A stretch of 64,000 bases of DNA from Siderastrea siderea (Eukaryota; Cnidaria; Anthozoa; Scleractinia; Rhizangiidae): contig OZ034967.1 in the NCBI GenBank assembly GCA_964030785.1, positions 60,830,712-60,894,711 on the forward strand. Reading direction: 5' to 3'. Made by a program: the position numbers and the translations under genes. Within the stretch, counting starts at the first letter, position 1, and each line of letters begins with the position of its first letter. Under the pieces are notes generated by a model. It was not told the origin of the DNA. It did no database searches and saw only the letters and a list, made by a program, of their open reading frames with translations. Below are positions 35,001-43,028 of this stretch, piece by piece.

Positions 35001-38000
35001 CTGGTGAATTTATCTCACCTATATTTACTGTACTAAAAAAGGATGGAAATGTGCGTCTTATTCTAAATTTAAAGCGTTTAAACGCATTTATAGAGAACTC
35101 GCATTTTAAAATGGATACAATACATACCATCTTAAGATTGGTGACACCAAATTGTTGGATGGCTTCTCTGGATTTGAAGGATGCTTACTACAGTGTAAGA
35201 ATTCATCCTGATTTTCAGAAGTACCTTAAATTCACATACCATGGTTTGCTTTATCAGTACACAGTGTTCCCCAATGGCCTGTCTACCTGCCCTCGCAAAT
35301 TCACAAAAATGATGAAGCCACCCCTTTCCCACTTGAGGCTTTTGAATCACATTATCAGTGGATATATTGATGATTTTTATTTACAGGGCAGCACGTACCT
35401 TAGATGTGCGATTAATGTTATTGACTCTATTAAGATGTTAGACAACATTGGATTAGTCATTCACCCTGAGAAATCTGTGTTCATTCCGCAACAGCAAATC
35501 ACTTTTCTGGGATTTGTCATTGACTCTCTCAAAATGATCGTCAGACTTACTGAAGATAAGATACGTAAGATTAAAGAGATACTGCAATGTACCATAAATA
35601 ATTCACACTCTGTTAAGATCCGAGACATTGCCAGAATTATTGGCTACATGATCTCTAGCCTACCAGCTGTGAGATATGGTGCACTTTATTATAGATACCT
35701 GGAAATGGACAAGATTAAGGCCCTCAAACAGTCTAAAGGAGATTTTGAAGCTTCTATGTCTGTGTCTAAGCAAGGAATATCTGAAATGAGGTGGTGGCTA
35801 GATAATCTGGATCATAGTTATAACACCATTTGCCATCCCCCTGTAGATATCATTCTGTATTCAGATGCTTCCCTTATGGGTTGGGGTGCTGTCATGAACA
35901 AGACATCGACAGGAGGGAGATGGTCACCCATGGAGGCTGAAAACCATATCAACTACCTTGAGCTTTTGGCAGCATTCTTTGCCCTAAAATGTTTTCAAAA
36001 TTCTATTTCAGGAAAGCATGTAAAATTAATGATCGACAACACTACTGCTGTCTCTGTCATAAATAATATGGGCACATGTCACAGTCTTAAATGTAATGAA
36101 ATTGCAGTTCAAATTTGGGAATTTTGTCAGTTACATAATGTAACTTGGCTTACTGCTGCCCATATCCCTGGCTCCTCCAATGTTACAGCTGACAGAGAAT
36201 CTAGAAATTTTCATTCAGAGGATACCGAATGGATGATTAATCCCAAATTACTGAACAAGGCACTGGATGCCCTTAATTTCAAACCAGAGATAGACCTTTT
36301 CGCATCCAGACTCAACAGACAATTTTCCACATACTGCTCCTTTAGACCAGATCCTGAAGCATACCTTGTTGATGCATTTACTGTTTCATGGTCTGAAAAA
36401 CAATTTTATTGTTTTCCCCCTTTTAGTTGCGTTCTAAGAGTTCTACAAAAAATCATCCAGGACAAGGCGACGGGCGTGGTAGTAGTTCCAATGTGGCCGA
36501 CACAATTGTGGTACCCGATCCTGACGTCCCTTCTCGTTCTTCCACCAATCACTCTTCCACCGTCCAAGAATCTTTTGAGTCTTCCGGCATTTCCAGAGGT
36601 AAACCACCCACTACACAGAAAAATGAGTCTCCTTATTTGTCTACTATCAGGAAACAACTCAAGGATCTAGGCTTCACATCCAGATCTTCAGACGTCATTG
36701 TTGCATCCTGGCGAAAAGGCACAACCGCGCAGTACCAGACATACCTCCAGAAGTGGCTTGAATTCTGTAAACAGAAACACTGCGATGTCTTGTCACCATC
36801 TCTACCCATGGCCCTAGATTTCCTGTCTATGCTGTATGAAAAGGGATCATCGTACAGCGCCATAAACACTGCTAGAAGCATGCTGTCGTCCATCTTACAG
36901 CTTGACATAAACTCTTCTACTCCATTTGGACAATTACCAATTGTCAGACGGTTTATGAAAGGCATCTTTGAGCTTCGCCCCGCATTACCCCGATACAAAT
37001 CAATTTGGGATTTGAGTGTTGTATTTAATTATTTTCGTGGAAGGCCCTCAGCACCCGAGCTCAGCTTGAAAGATCTCACGTTAAAGCTGACATTTCTTCT
37101 AAGCCTCCTAAGCGGTCAGAGATGTCAAACAATTAAGTATTTAACAACCGAGAACATGGAGCTGACGACTGATCAGTGTGTTTTCAAGATCATGGACAAA
37201 GTAAAACAGACTCGTGTAGAAACTCATATTCAACCCGTTGTTTTTAAGGCTTATCCAAAGGATGAGAAGTTGTGTACTATTGCTCATTTGAAGGAGTACA
37301 TAAAGCGGACAACCCCTTTTCGAAACGCATCCAAACAATTGCTTCTAAGTCATGTAAAGCCACATGGACCAGTAAGCAAGGACACAATCTCCAGATGGTG
37401 CAGAACCGTTTTGTCTACTGCAGGGGTTGATACATCTAAGTTTAAAGGCCACAGTACAAGAGCCGCCTCATCTTCTTTTCTTGCAGACAATAACATAAAC
37501 ATTAAGGACATTATGTTGTCTGCAGGATGGTCGAGTGAGAGGACCTTTCAACAATTCTACCACAAGTCTTCTGAACCAGAGTTTAATTACGGACATGAAA
37601 TTTTAAGGACATTTGCGCAAAACTAGTCTTATCACAGATGTGGTGCGCTCGAGTAGTTTTTAAGCTACACTGATGTTTTTATAGGATATCTTTTGATGGT
37701 TGATACCCCTTGTTTAGTATTCTTACCGAACCTCGGTCCAGGTTTTTTCTGCCTCAGATCTGAGACACAGATCGTGGCAATACATGTAAGGTTTATCTTT
37801 GCTTGTGGTCAATAGTGTAATGTGACTACGATTCTTCATATTTTTGTTACTTAAATCGTTGATATTTGGATAAACGTATGACGCAATTAAACGTCAGTTA
37901 TTTATTACTTAAACACTGTTTTTTCTTCTGCCTCAATGACAGCTCTGAAATCTCGTACCACTCCGTAACGACCTTGGCTGATGACGAAATAGAATTAAAA

Positions 38001-41000
38001 ATTAAACGAGACTTACCTGTAAGTTGAAGTTTGATTTGGATTCTATGAGTCATCAGCCGGGAGTGTAGGAGTTGGTACGCCCCCCCTGTTATCATTATTG
38101 TGCCCCTCCCTATGGGTGTCCGATGAGTATCTTCATTGTTACGGTTCATTCTTCTTGCCATATGGCAATGAGATTCCTTTTCTACAGTTTTTTCTCGTCA
38201 CCAGACCTACTTGGTATAACACGTGCCCTAGGAACGTAGGCCCTGGCAACGAAAATGTCATTTCGGCCTCTAAAGCCTGACTTGACGCATGCGCTGCACT
38301 CTCTCTCGTACCAACTCCTACACTCCCGGCTGATGACTCATAGAATCCAAATCAAACTTCAACTTACAGGTAAGTCTCGTTTAATTTTTAATTTAATGCC
38401 TCTTCCAGAGTTATGAGGGTTAACAGAGAAACCAATTGTCAAAGAAAACCCTAAAAACTATTCTTACAACAAGCCACAGGAAGCCCACATGGCTGGAACT
38501 TATCCAGTTCCTGTAGCATAAAGCAACTGACAGTATTACTACTCCCCCTGCATTGGATGGTAGTCTACGTCTCCGGTACACATCTGTACACCTGGGTGTG
38601 TAAATATGTGTAGTACAGTTTATAATTTGCAGGTCTATGAAAACAACATGAAGACAGGGATCAGGCATCAAACCACCAATGCTCCGAACTGAAGTCAAAT
38701 GCACGAATTTCTCCTTACACCATTACTACTTAATCAAACGTGCAGGTCATGAGAATAAACGAAATGATCACCAATGATCAAATGCCTTGATTTTTTAACT
38801 ATACCACCCTCTTTATGCGCCACTATCTATATTCAAGTAAGTTAAACAACAAAGCCATCTCCCTCCAAGAGTTTACTGCTCAACTCAAGAATAAATGCCG
38901 TATTGAGAATAATTGCTGAACATTGGCAAAATGGGAACTACCATGCATCCTCCCTTTGGTTTCTTATTTAGCTTTAAGTAAGAATATATTGTAAATGCTG
39001 TAAAACACTGTAAAATTTCCTGGACAAAATATAAAAATAATGAAAAAAAAAATTGCCTTGATTTTTTTTATCAAGTTCTCCAAACTAGTAACATAAGAAA
39101 TATGAGGAGAATAGTGAGGAGAATGATAATTATTATCATTAAATTAATATTGGGGCAGTTAAAGGGTTAACCACTGCACTGTTGAGCCCTCCTATTTCCA
39201 CACATACAAAGTGCCCCTTAGTACAATTTAAACAATGTCTGACTGATACATTTTCACTCAATCTTAGCCTTTTTTGGTCCAGGTCCCTCTTACACGATGT
39301 TCTCGATCTGCTAAAAAATCACTTCCATTTACTAAATTTAGATAATTATAATAACATTTCAAAAATATTTTTGAAAAATAAGGGGGTGGGGAAGACACAG
39401 ACCTACCAGGTCACCTACATACCTCTCCTAGAACTGTCCCTGCAATTTAATGTCTAATATCTATTTGCTTAGGACCTGGCTAAACTAGGAAACATTCCTG
39501 CAAGAAGCATTGTTTCTTCGTGGGTAAAGCGGGAAAAAAAGTTTCTGAAGCAAAGTTGGCATCCATGCAGAAGCAACAATTTTTTGACTTGATTAAAAAA
39601 CATTTCCTTGCTTCCCAGATGTAAGATTAGCTGCTACAGCATATTTCTTGTGCAACTAATTAAGTTGGAAAGCATTTGTGTCCATAGCAATATTCCTGCA
39701 ACAATGTTTTCTAGTTTAGCCAGGCTGTTAAAAATAAGTCAAGGGGTTTATAGCACATGACAATTTGGAAAAATTCCATGAATATTAAAGTGCCAAACAC
39801 TACGGGAGAAACAACCAGAGATTTACATCCACAGTTTGGCTCTAAACTAATACCCTGGTTAAGGCTTTCTAAAACTGAGAGTCATTCCCCCATCAGGTGA
39901 TTTGATATTTGCAATATATGTTGCCAACAGTACGGTGTATGAAATAATGAATATATGAATATCATATATTAGAACTGTGGGATGAAGAATTAAATGTAAA
40001 GAAGATCATCGCAGTTATGACACAACTTATGCAGTTGTGAAAAGAAAGCCTGAAAAAAATTCAGGCTTGTACTGGATTCGAACCCTTGACCTCTGCAATA
40101 CTGGTGCAGCGCTCTAACCAACTGAGCTAACAAGCCAACTAGAAGCTGGTCATTTAGTTGGTTCATACAGTGTATGTTATTATTAAAGTACGTTTACCTC
40201 TACAGAGGAATGTAATTTACTGAACCGTATGTTACCTTTACAGTCTTCATCTTCAGGTTTCTCTGGTTCACAGGCAATTGATACTTGAAAACAACATGGA
40301 TCACTTTCTATCACTGAGGAAGATAAATGAAAAAATCGGTAAATTGTTATACATGTGTAATTGACAAAATATCTCCATGAAATTCCATGGACAGGAGTTC
40401 CATGGAATTCCACAGACTTCTGTGGGGCTTCATGGAAGCTTCATGGAATTTTACACAAGTTCCATGGAATAATTATTCAGGGGACATTCCATGGAAGCTT
40501 ACTGAGTTTCACGGACAGAAGTGTTACACAATTTGACGTACGTTTTGAGACATACATTGACAGGGCAGCTGCCTGAATGACTATAATAAGTAGTAAAACA
40601 CAATAACAATCAGTCTTATCTGTATAATCATTCTAAGTTGACTTTTACCAAAATAAGACAGTTGTTGAGAGATGACAAGGATCCTTATAAAGATTTATTA
40701 GGATCCTATAGCATCCTGTATTGGAGAGTGAACTGTGCCAACTTGTGTGAGGTAAAGGTAAAGTCATGTGTTCATTCCACTTGATTGAATGAGCCAAAAG
40801 GCTCATCAAGGACTAGGAGCATCAAGACTAGGAGCATCACAACTCCCCCTTGGATGGAATGCTGGTCCATCACAGGATACCCAGTAGAAAGTGACTAGGA
40901 GTATTACTTCTCCTCACTGGATGGAATGCAAGTCCATCGCAGGATACCCAGTATAAAGTGACTAGGAGTATTACTTCTCCTCACTGGTTGGAATCCAAGT

Positions 41001-42573
41001 CCATCACAGAATACTCAGCATAAAGTGACTAGGAGTATTACTTCTCTCCCCAGGATGGGATGCTAGTCCATTGCAGGATACCCAGCATTGACTGACTAGG
41101 AGTAGTACTTCTCCTCCCCCCCCCCCCCCCCCCACCTCCCCATCCTGGATGGGATGCTAGTCCATCATAGGATACCCAGCGTGAAGTGACTGGGAGTATT
41201 ACTTCTCCTCCCTGGATGGGATGCTAGTCCATCACAGGATACCCAAACATGAAGCAACTAGGAACATCACTACTCCCCCTGGATGGGATGCTAGTTCATT
41301 GCAGGATTACCCCCCCCCCCCCCCCCCCACTTTTCTGTTAGGATTCCCTAACAGTTAGCCGGTACCCATTTATACACCTGGGTAGAGAGAGACAATGTGG
41401 AGTAAAGTTTCTTGTCTAAGGAAACAATACAAAATACAATGCACAGACCACGCCTCGAACCACCAACCTTCTGATCTTGTGATCATCAGATGGAAAGTCT
41501 CACGCAAAGACCACTACACTACTGCGCCTCCACAACATGCCAACTTGTGTACACATAAATAACTAATAAGACTTTTGGAAAATACTAGCTTTCAGCTTTC
41601 TTTTATAAGCTTTCAGAAAATGTAGAATTTCAATATCATGGCATATGTAAAACATGTAGTGCCAAAATGGTGATGACATGATGTTTTCATTTGGGGCACC
41701 CTGGTACCTTAGGTGTGCAAAGTGAAATGATAAAATTTTGGGCATCAGTCACTGTTTCAAGGCCATGTTGCTTGTCAAAATTTACCCAAACAGGGCCTCA
41801 TCACTTAATTATACAACAACTGCAGGACTGCAGGACTGTACATGTAGGAACACTAGTTTTACTGACTGAACCTAAATTCAGTATGTGGTGTGGCAGGGGT
41901 ATTTTGCAGAATGCAGAACGCAGAACGCAGAATGCAGAATGCAGAATGATGGTCAGTGGTATAGCGTGTGAAACAGGTAGGTACATCATAGATGATAAAC
42001 TGAAAAAGGGTTAGGGTTTAGGGTTTAGGGTTTAGGGTAAGGATTAGGGTTAGGTTAGGTTAGGTATGTATGATATCAGTTTATCGTATATGATGTACCT
42101 ACCTGTTTCACACTCTATACCGCTGACCATCATTCTGCGTTCTGCAAAATACCCTGCCGTATGTGGTGATTGTTGGAACACAGGATTGATACTGTTGCAA
42201 GTGAGTCAGGTATTGTTCAATCACTTCCCAAAGCTACTTCTCAAAAATCAAACCCCTTGGTGTAGATACCTATGCTTCAAACACAAGGGAGTACCCATAT
42301 CCCCACCCTCCCCTCCCACACCCAACAGCACACCACACTGCATTCCATGACTAAAACGTACTTTTTTGACAACCAGAATTAGCAAGGGCTGAGTAGGTAT
42401 TATCAGCCTTAGAACTACTTCAACCTTAACTACTCTGATGAACAAAACACTTCGTAAATTTATGAAGTGTTTGCGAGGTGATAAAATATCGCTTACTTAC
42501 AGGAAAATTCATCAGGGTAGATAGATGTCAAAGCTTCGAGTTCAAGCTCCTGTTCTTCCTTGTGGTCTGTCAT
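29027..42573 (-). CDS. RWDD1: RWD domain-containing protein 1
   Basis: Six exons (minus strand) join in frame: 42501-42573, 40236-40313, 33093-33220, 32281-32545, 29738-29797, 29027-29100; 225 residues. It starts MTDHKEEQELELEALTSIYPDEFS, a typical RWD N terminus (with the YPDE-type motif); the RWD fold covers about residues 8-112. A charged helix (KLRKEKEAEEAERKKF) and the family's GTPVTLETFVAWR block follow, and an acidic tail (DESLFQEMDDLDLDDEDLE) ends it. The human protein is slightly longer (about 243 residues). RWDD1 (DFRP2) binds and stabilises the DRG2 GTPase; that role is established for animals and inferred here. Intron 2 (7 kb) holds a DIRS element on the other strand; introns 1, 3 and 4 hold foldbacks and a minisatellite. 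The gene starts 455 bases from WTAP, divergently. Confidence 0.94.
30248..30614. repeat. Decayed G-rich foldback
   Basis: A left end GGAAGGGGGGGCACTTG and a right end resembling its reverse complement (AGTATCCCCTCCCTCTTCC). The interior repeats CCCTGT / AGGACAG words. In RWDD1 intron 4. Confidence 0.4.
30648..31071. repeat. Second G-rich foldback with ACCCCTTTC words
   Basis: The left AGGGGGGGCTACTTAATAAAG and the right CTATAGGGAGTACCCCCC are imperfect inverted repeats. The interior repeats TACCCCTTTCATATAC-like words about six times. In RWDD1 intron 4, 34 bases from the previous foldback. Confidence 0.5.
31377..31403. repeat. (AG)n microsatellite
   Basis: Thirteen AG units in RWDD1 intron 4. 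Confidence 0.9.
31704..32118. repeat. MITE with TTCCCTGAC tandem words
   Basis: The ends GGTTGCCACAG and CTGTGGCAACC are perfect inverted repeats. Inside, TTTTCCCTGAC-type words recur about ten times in the two flanking parts with an unrelated middle. In RWDD1 intron 4. Confidence 0.7.
32729..32915. repeat. Foldback MITE, long arms
   Basis: The arms AATACACCTTTTTCCAAA and TTTGGATTAAGGTGTATT continue inward as TTGTCTC...TTAATTGGCCCTTGTT and its reverse complement, so about 75 bases per arm pair. In RWDD1 intron 3. Confidence 0.8.
33710..34691 (+). pseudogene. DIRS gag-like region, frameshifted
   Basis: The open frame before 33710 begins outside the terminal repeat, so the ATG at 33710 is a better start. 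A lysine/serine-rich nuclear-type stretch (SKRAKLGSGES) and an acidic segment lead to CHELFVPKIN, where the frame stops at 34213. The similarity goes on in the 34194-34691 frame (RRDAIRPYLNQEFKQAC, FGEDLPKTLQEL), with a basic, Gln/Asn-rich end. A single indel near 34195-34213 explains the break. Confidence 0.75.
34730..36670 (+). CDS. DIRS reverse transcriptase-RNase H
   Basis: 646 codons open. RT blocks: VRLILNLKRLN, ASLDLKDAYYSV, FPNGLSTCPRKFTKMM and the active site YIDDFYLQG, then FLGFVIDS. RNase H: LYSDASLMGWGAV, YLELLAAFFAL, LMIDNTTAVSVI and TADRESR. The C-terminal part (EIDLFASRLNRQFSTYCSF) is usual for DIRS polyproteins. Its last 80 codons overlap the recombinase frame. The catalytic Asp pairs are present, so this protein looks intact although gag is broken. 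Confidence 0.9.
   Translation: MASHVLPYLKAKVHSFRGGQLSLFRHKWERLTTDNNILQTISGDSITFISNPPTQVSYPPNSIPRDHASLVDREIKSLLDRGVIVLCNHEPGEFISPIFTVLKKDGNVRLILNLKRLNAFIENSHFKMDTIHTILRLVTPNCWMASLDLKDAYYSVRIHPDFQKYLKFTYHGLLYQYTVFPNGLSTCPRKFTKMMKPPLSHLRLLNHIISGYIDDFYLQGSTYLRCAINVIDSIKMLDNIGLVIHPEKSVFIPQQQITFLGFVIDSLKMIVRLTEDKIRKIKEILQCTINNSHSVKIRDIARIIGYMISSLPAVRYGALYYRYLEMDKIKALKQSKGDFEASMSVSKQGISEMRWWLDNLDHSYNTICHPPVDIILYSDASLMGWGAVMNKTSTGGRWSPMEAENHINYLELLAAFFALKCFQNSISGKHVKLMIDNTTAVSVINNMGTCHSLKCNEIAVQIWEFCQLHNVTWLTAAHIPGSSNVTADRESRNFHSEDTEWMINPKLLNKALDALNFKPEIDLFASRLNRQFSTYCSFRPDPEAYLVDAFTVSWSEKQFYCFPPFSCVLRVLQKIIQDKATGVVVVPMWPTQLWYPILTSLLVLPPITLPPSKNLLSLPAFPEVNHPLHRKMSLLICLLSGNNSRI
36427..37626 (+). CDS. 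DIRS tyrosine recombinase
   Basis: 399 codons. An N-terminal core-binding region (ASWRKGTTAQYQTYLQKWLEF) is followed by the catalytic domain: an Arg in SLLSGQRCQTI, the H-x-x-R box in GHSTRAASS, a second conserved stretch in MLSAGWSSERTFQQFYHK with the nucleophilic Tyr near the end. The family integrates a circular DNA copy by site-specific recombination instead of using a DDE integrase. All catalytic residues that I know to look for are visible. It starts inside the RT-RNase H frame (overlap about 244 bases). Confidence 0.9.
   Translation: MRSKSSTKNHPGQGDGRGSSSNVADTIVVPDPDVPSRSSTNHSSTVQESFESSGISRGKPPTTQKNESPYLSTIRKQLKDLGFTSRSSDVIVASWRKGTTAQYQTYLQKWLEFCKQKHCDVLSPSLPMALDFLSMLYEKGSSYSAINTARSMLSSILQLDINSSTPFGQLPIVRRFMKGIFELRPALPRYKSIWDLSVVFNYFRGRPSAPELSLKDLTLKLTFLLSLLSGQRCQTIKYLTTENMELTTDQCVFKIMDKVKQTRVETHIQPVVFKAYPKDEKLCTIAHLKEYIKRTTPFRNASKQLLLSHVKPHGPVSKDTISRWCRTVLSTAGVDTSKFKGHSTRAASSSFLADNNINIKDIMLSAGWSSERTFQQFYHKSSEPEFNYGHEILRTFAQN
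37994..38392. repeat. DIRS-related foldback abutting the DIRS element
   Basis: The 86-base arms 37994-38079 and 38307-38392 are near-perfect inverted copies (ATTAAAAATTAAACGAG...GTTGGTACG). The interior near 38280-38306 reads TGACTTGACGCATGCGCTGC, the reverse complement of the DIRS left end (33570-33597). So this is a short non-autonomous relative, or a rearranged DIRS terminus, with a different outer repeat. Each arm has a perfect splice-donor-like CAGGTAAGT on one strand. Confidence 0.75.
38393..40063. other. RWDD1 intron 2 remainder
   Basis: AT-rich. 38480-38700 contains words (ATTACTACTCCCCCTG, GGATGGTAGTC, ACACCTGGGTG) shared with the minisatellite/SINE region at 40.8-41.4 kb, so probably a diverged copy of that repeat family. 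No gene is seen. Confidence 0.45.
40064..40136 (-). tRNA. tRNA-Thr(AGU)-like sequence, probably a pseudogene or SINE head
   Basis: Read on the minus strand: a perfect 7-bp acceptor stem (GGCTTGT/ACAAGCC), a D arm (GCTC...GAGC), a 5-bp anticodon stem (CTGCA/TGCAG) with loop CCAGTAT (anticodon AGT), and a T loop TTCGAAT. Two of five T-stem pairs are mismatched. It lies in RWDD1 intron 2, 72 bases before exon 2 in transcription order. The broken T stem argues against a working gene. Confidence 0.5.
40852..41347 (-). repeat. 67-bp minisatellite with C-runs
   Basis: Units start GGATGG at 40852, 40919, 40986 (as GGTTGG), 41053, 41147, 41214 and 41281. The period is 67 bases; the one longer gap holds a 17-base C run, and a 19-base C run ends the array. 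A degenerate unit precedes it. It merges on the right with a tRNA-like SINE head on the minus strand, so it is likely an expanded SINE body. RWDD1 intron 1. Confidence 0.85.
41450..41535 (-). repeat. tRNA-derived SINE head
   Basis: Minus strand: A box TAGTGTAGTGG (41511-41521) and B box-like GGTTCGAGGCG (41451-41461), 50 bases apart, as in polymerase III promoters. The element body would then extend leftward into the minisatellite. Confidence 0.55.
41892..42158. repeat. Foldback with telomere-like loop
   Basis: The arms 41892-42003 and 42076-42158 pair (GGCAGGG-TATTTTGCAGAA..., GAAACAGGTAGGTACATCAT...). The loop, 42008-42064, is TTTAGGG/TTAGGG/TTAGG-type tandem sequence. The left arm has six GCAGAAT/C heptads where the right arm has two. 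RWDD1 intron 1. Confidence 0.85.
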
Positions 42574-43028
42574 GACACTAACATCAAATATACTGAACAG
42601 TATTAAAACAACTAAAATGTTTAGATTGTTGAAAAATTTCCAATCCATTGAATATCGTCCGCCATGTTGCTCTCTGGCGACATGTGGGTGCCTCGTTTTT
42701 ATGTTACCACTCTTTGTTTCTCTGGGGTAGCCTGATCGGGCTTCTTTTGTGCTGATGTTAATAGAAAAGTTATCAGCAAAATATAATTACATTTGTCAAA
42801 AACCGAAGCAAGATCACCGGAAATGTTATTTTGAAATACTATTCATCCGACTATTTTACAGACGAAAAACTGTTACAGCGCAATTTCTCGCCTCTCCCTT
42901 CCCCACATAAATCGGTTGTGCTGAGTGTTCCCATGTACCCTTGCAGGAAGTTAATTCAGTTGCATATGGCGATTTTGTCATGACAGGAGAAGTTCAACGT
43001 TAAAAATACCTGGAAATTTGTCCTTAAT
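42574..43028. promoter_or_regulatory. Shared divergent promoter of RWDD1 and WTAP
   Basis: 455 bases separate the two start codons, which face away from each other. It contains CCGCCATGTTG (42659-42669), matching the YY1-type GCCATNTTG core often found at housekeeping start sites. No TATA box is obvious at either side. The transcription starts themselves are not visible. Confidence 0.65.

Larger units (their letters stand above)
33523..37995 (+). mobile_element. DIRS-like retrotransposon (tyrosine recombinase type)
   Basis: Three coding regions in DIRS order: a gag-like region, RT-RNase H, and a tyrosine recombinase whose start overlaps the RT-RNase H end by about 240 bases. It is bordered by 43-base inverted terminal repeats (33523-33565 and 37953-37995) that differ at one position by eye. 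It lies in RWDD1 intron 2, antisense to that gene. The right side is directly followed by a second, related foldback (37994-38392), so the true right end may be more complex. The gag region is frameshifted; RT-RNase H and recombinase are open. Confidence 0.92.

Noticed and set aside
40852..41310. Possible CRISPR-like array
   Set aside because: The 67-bp units follow each other without unique spacers, and the host is an animal.
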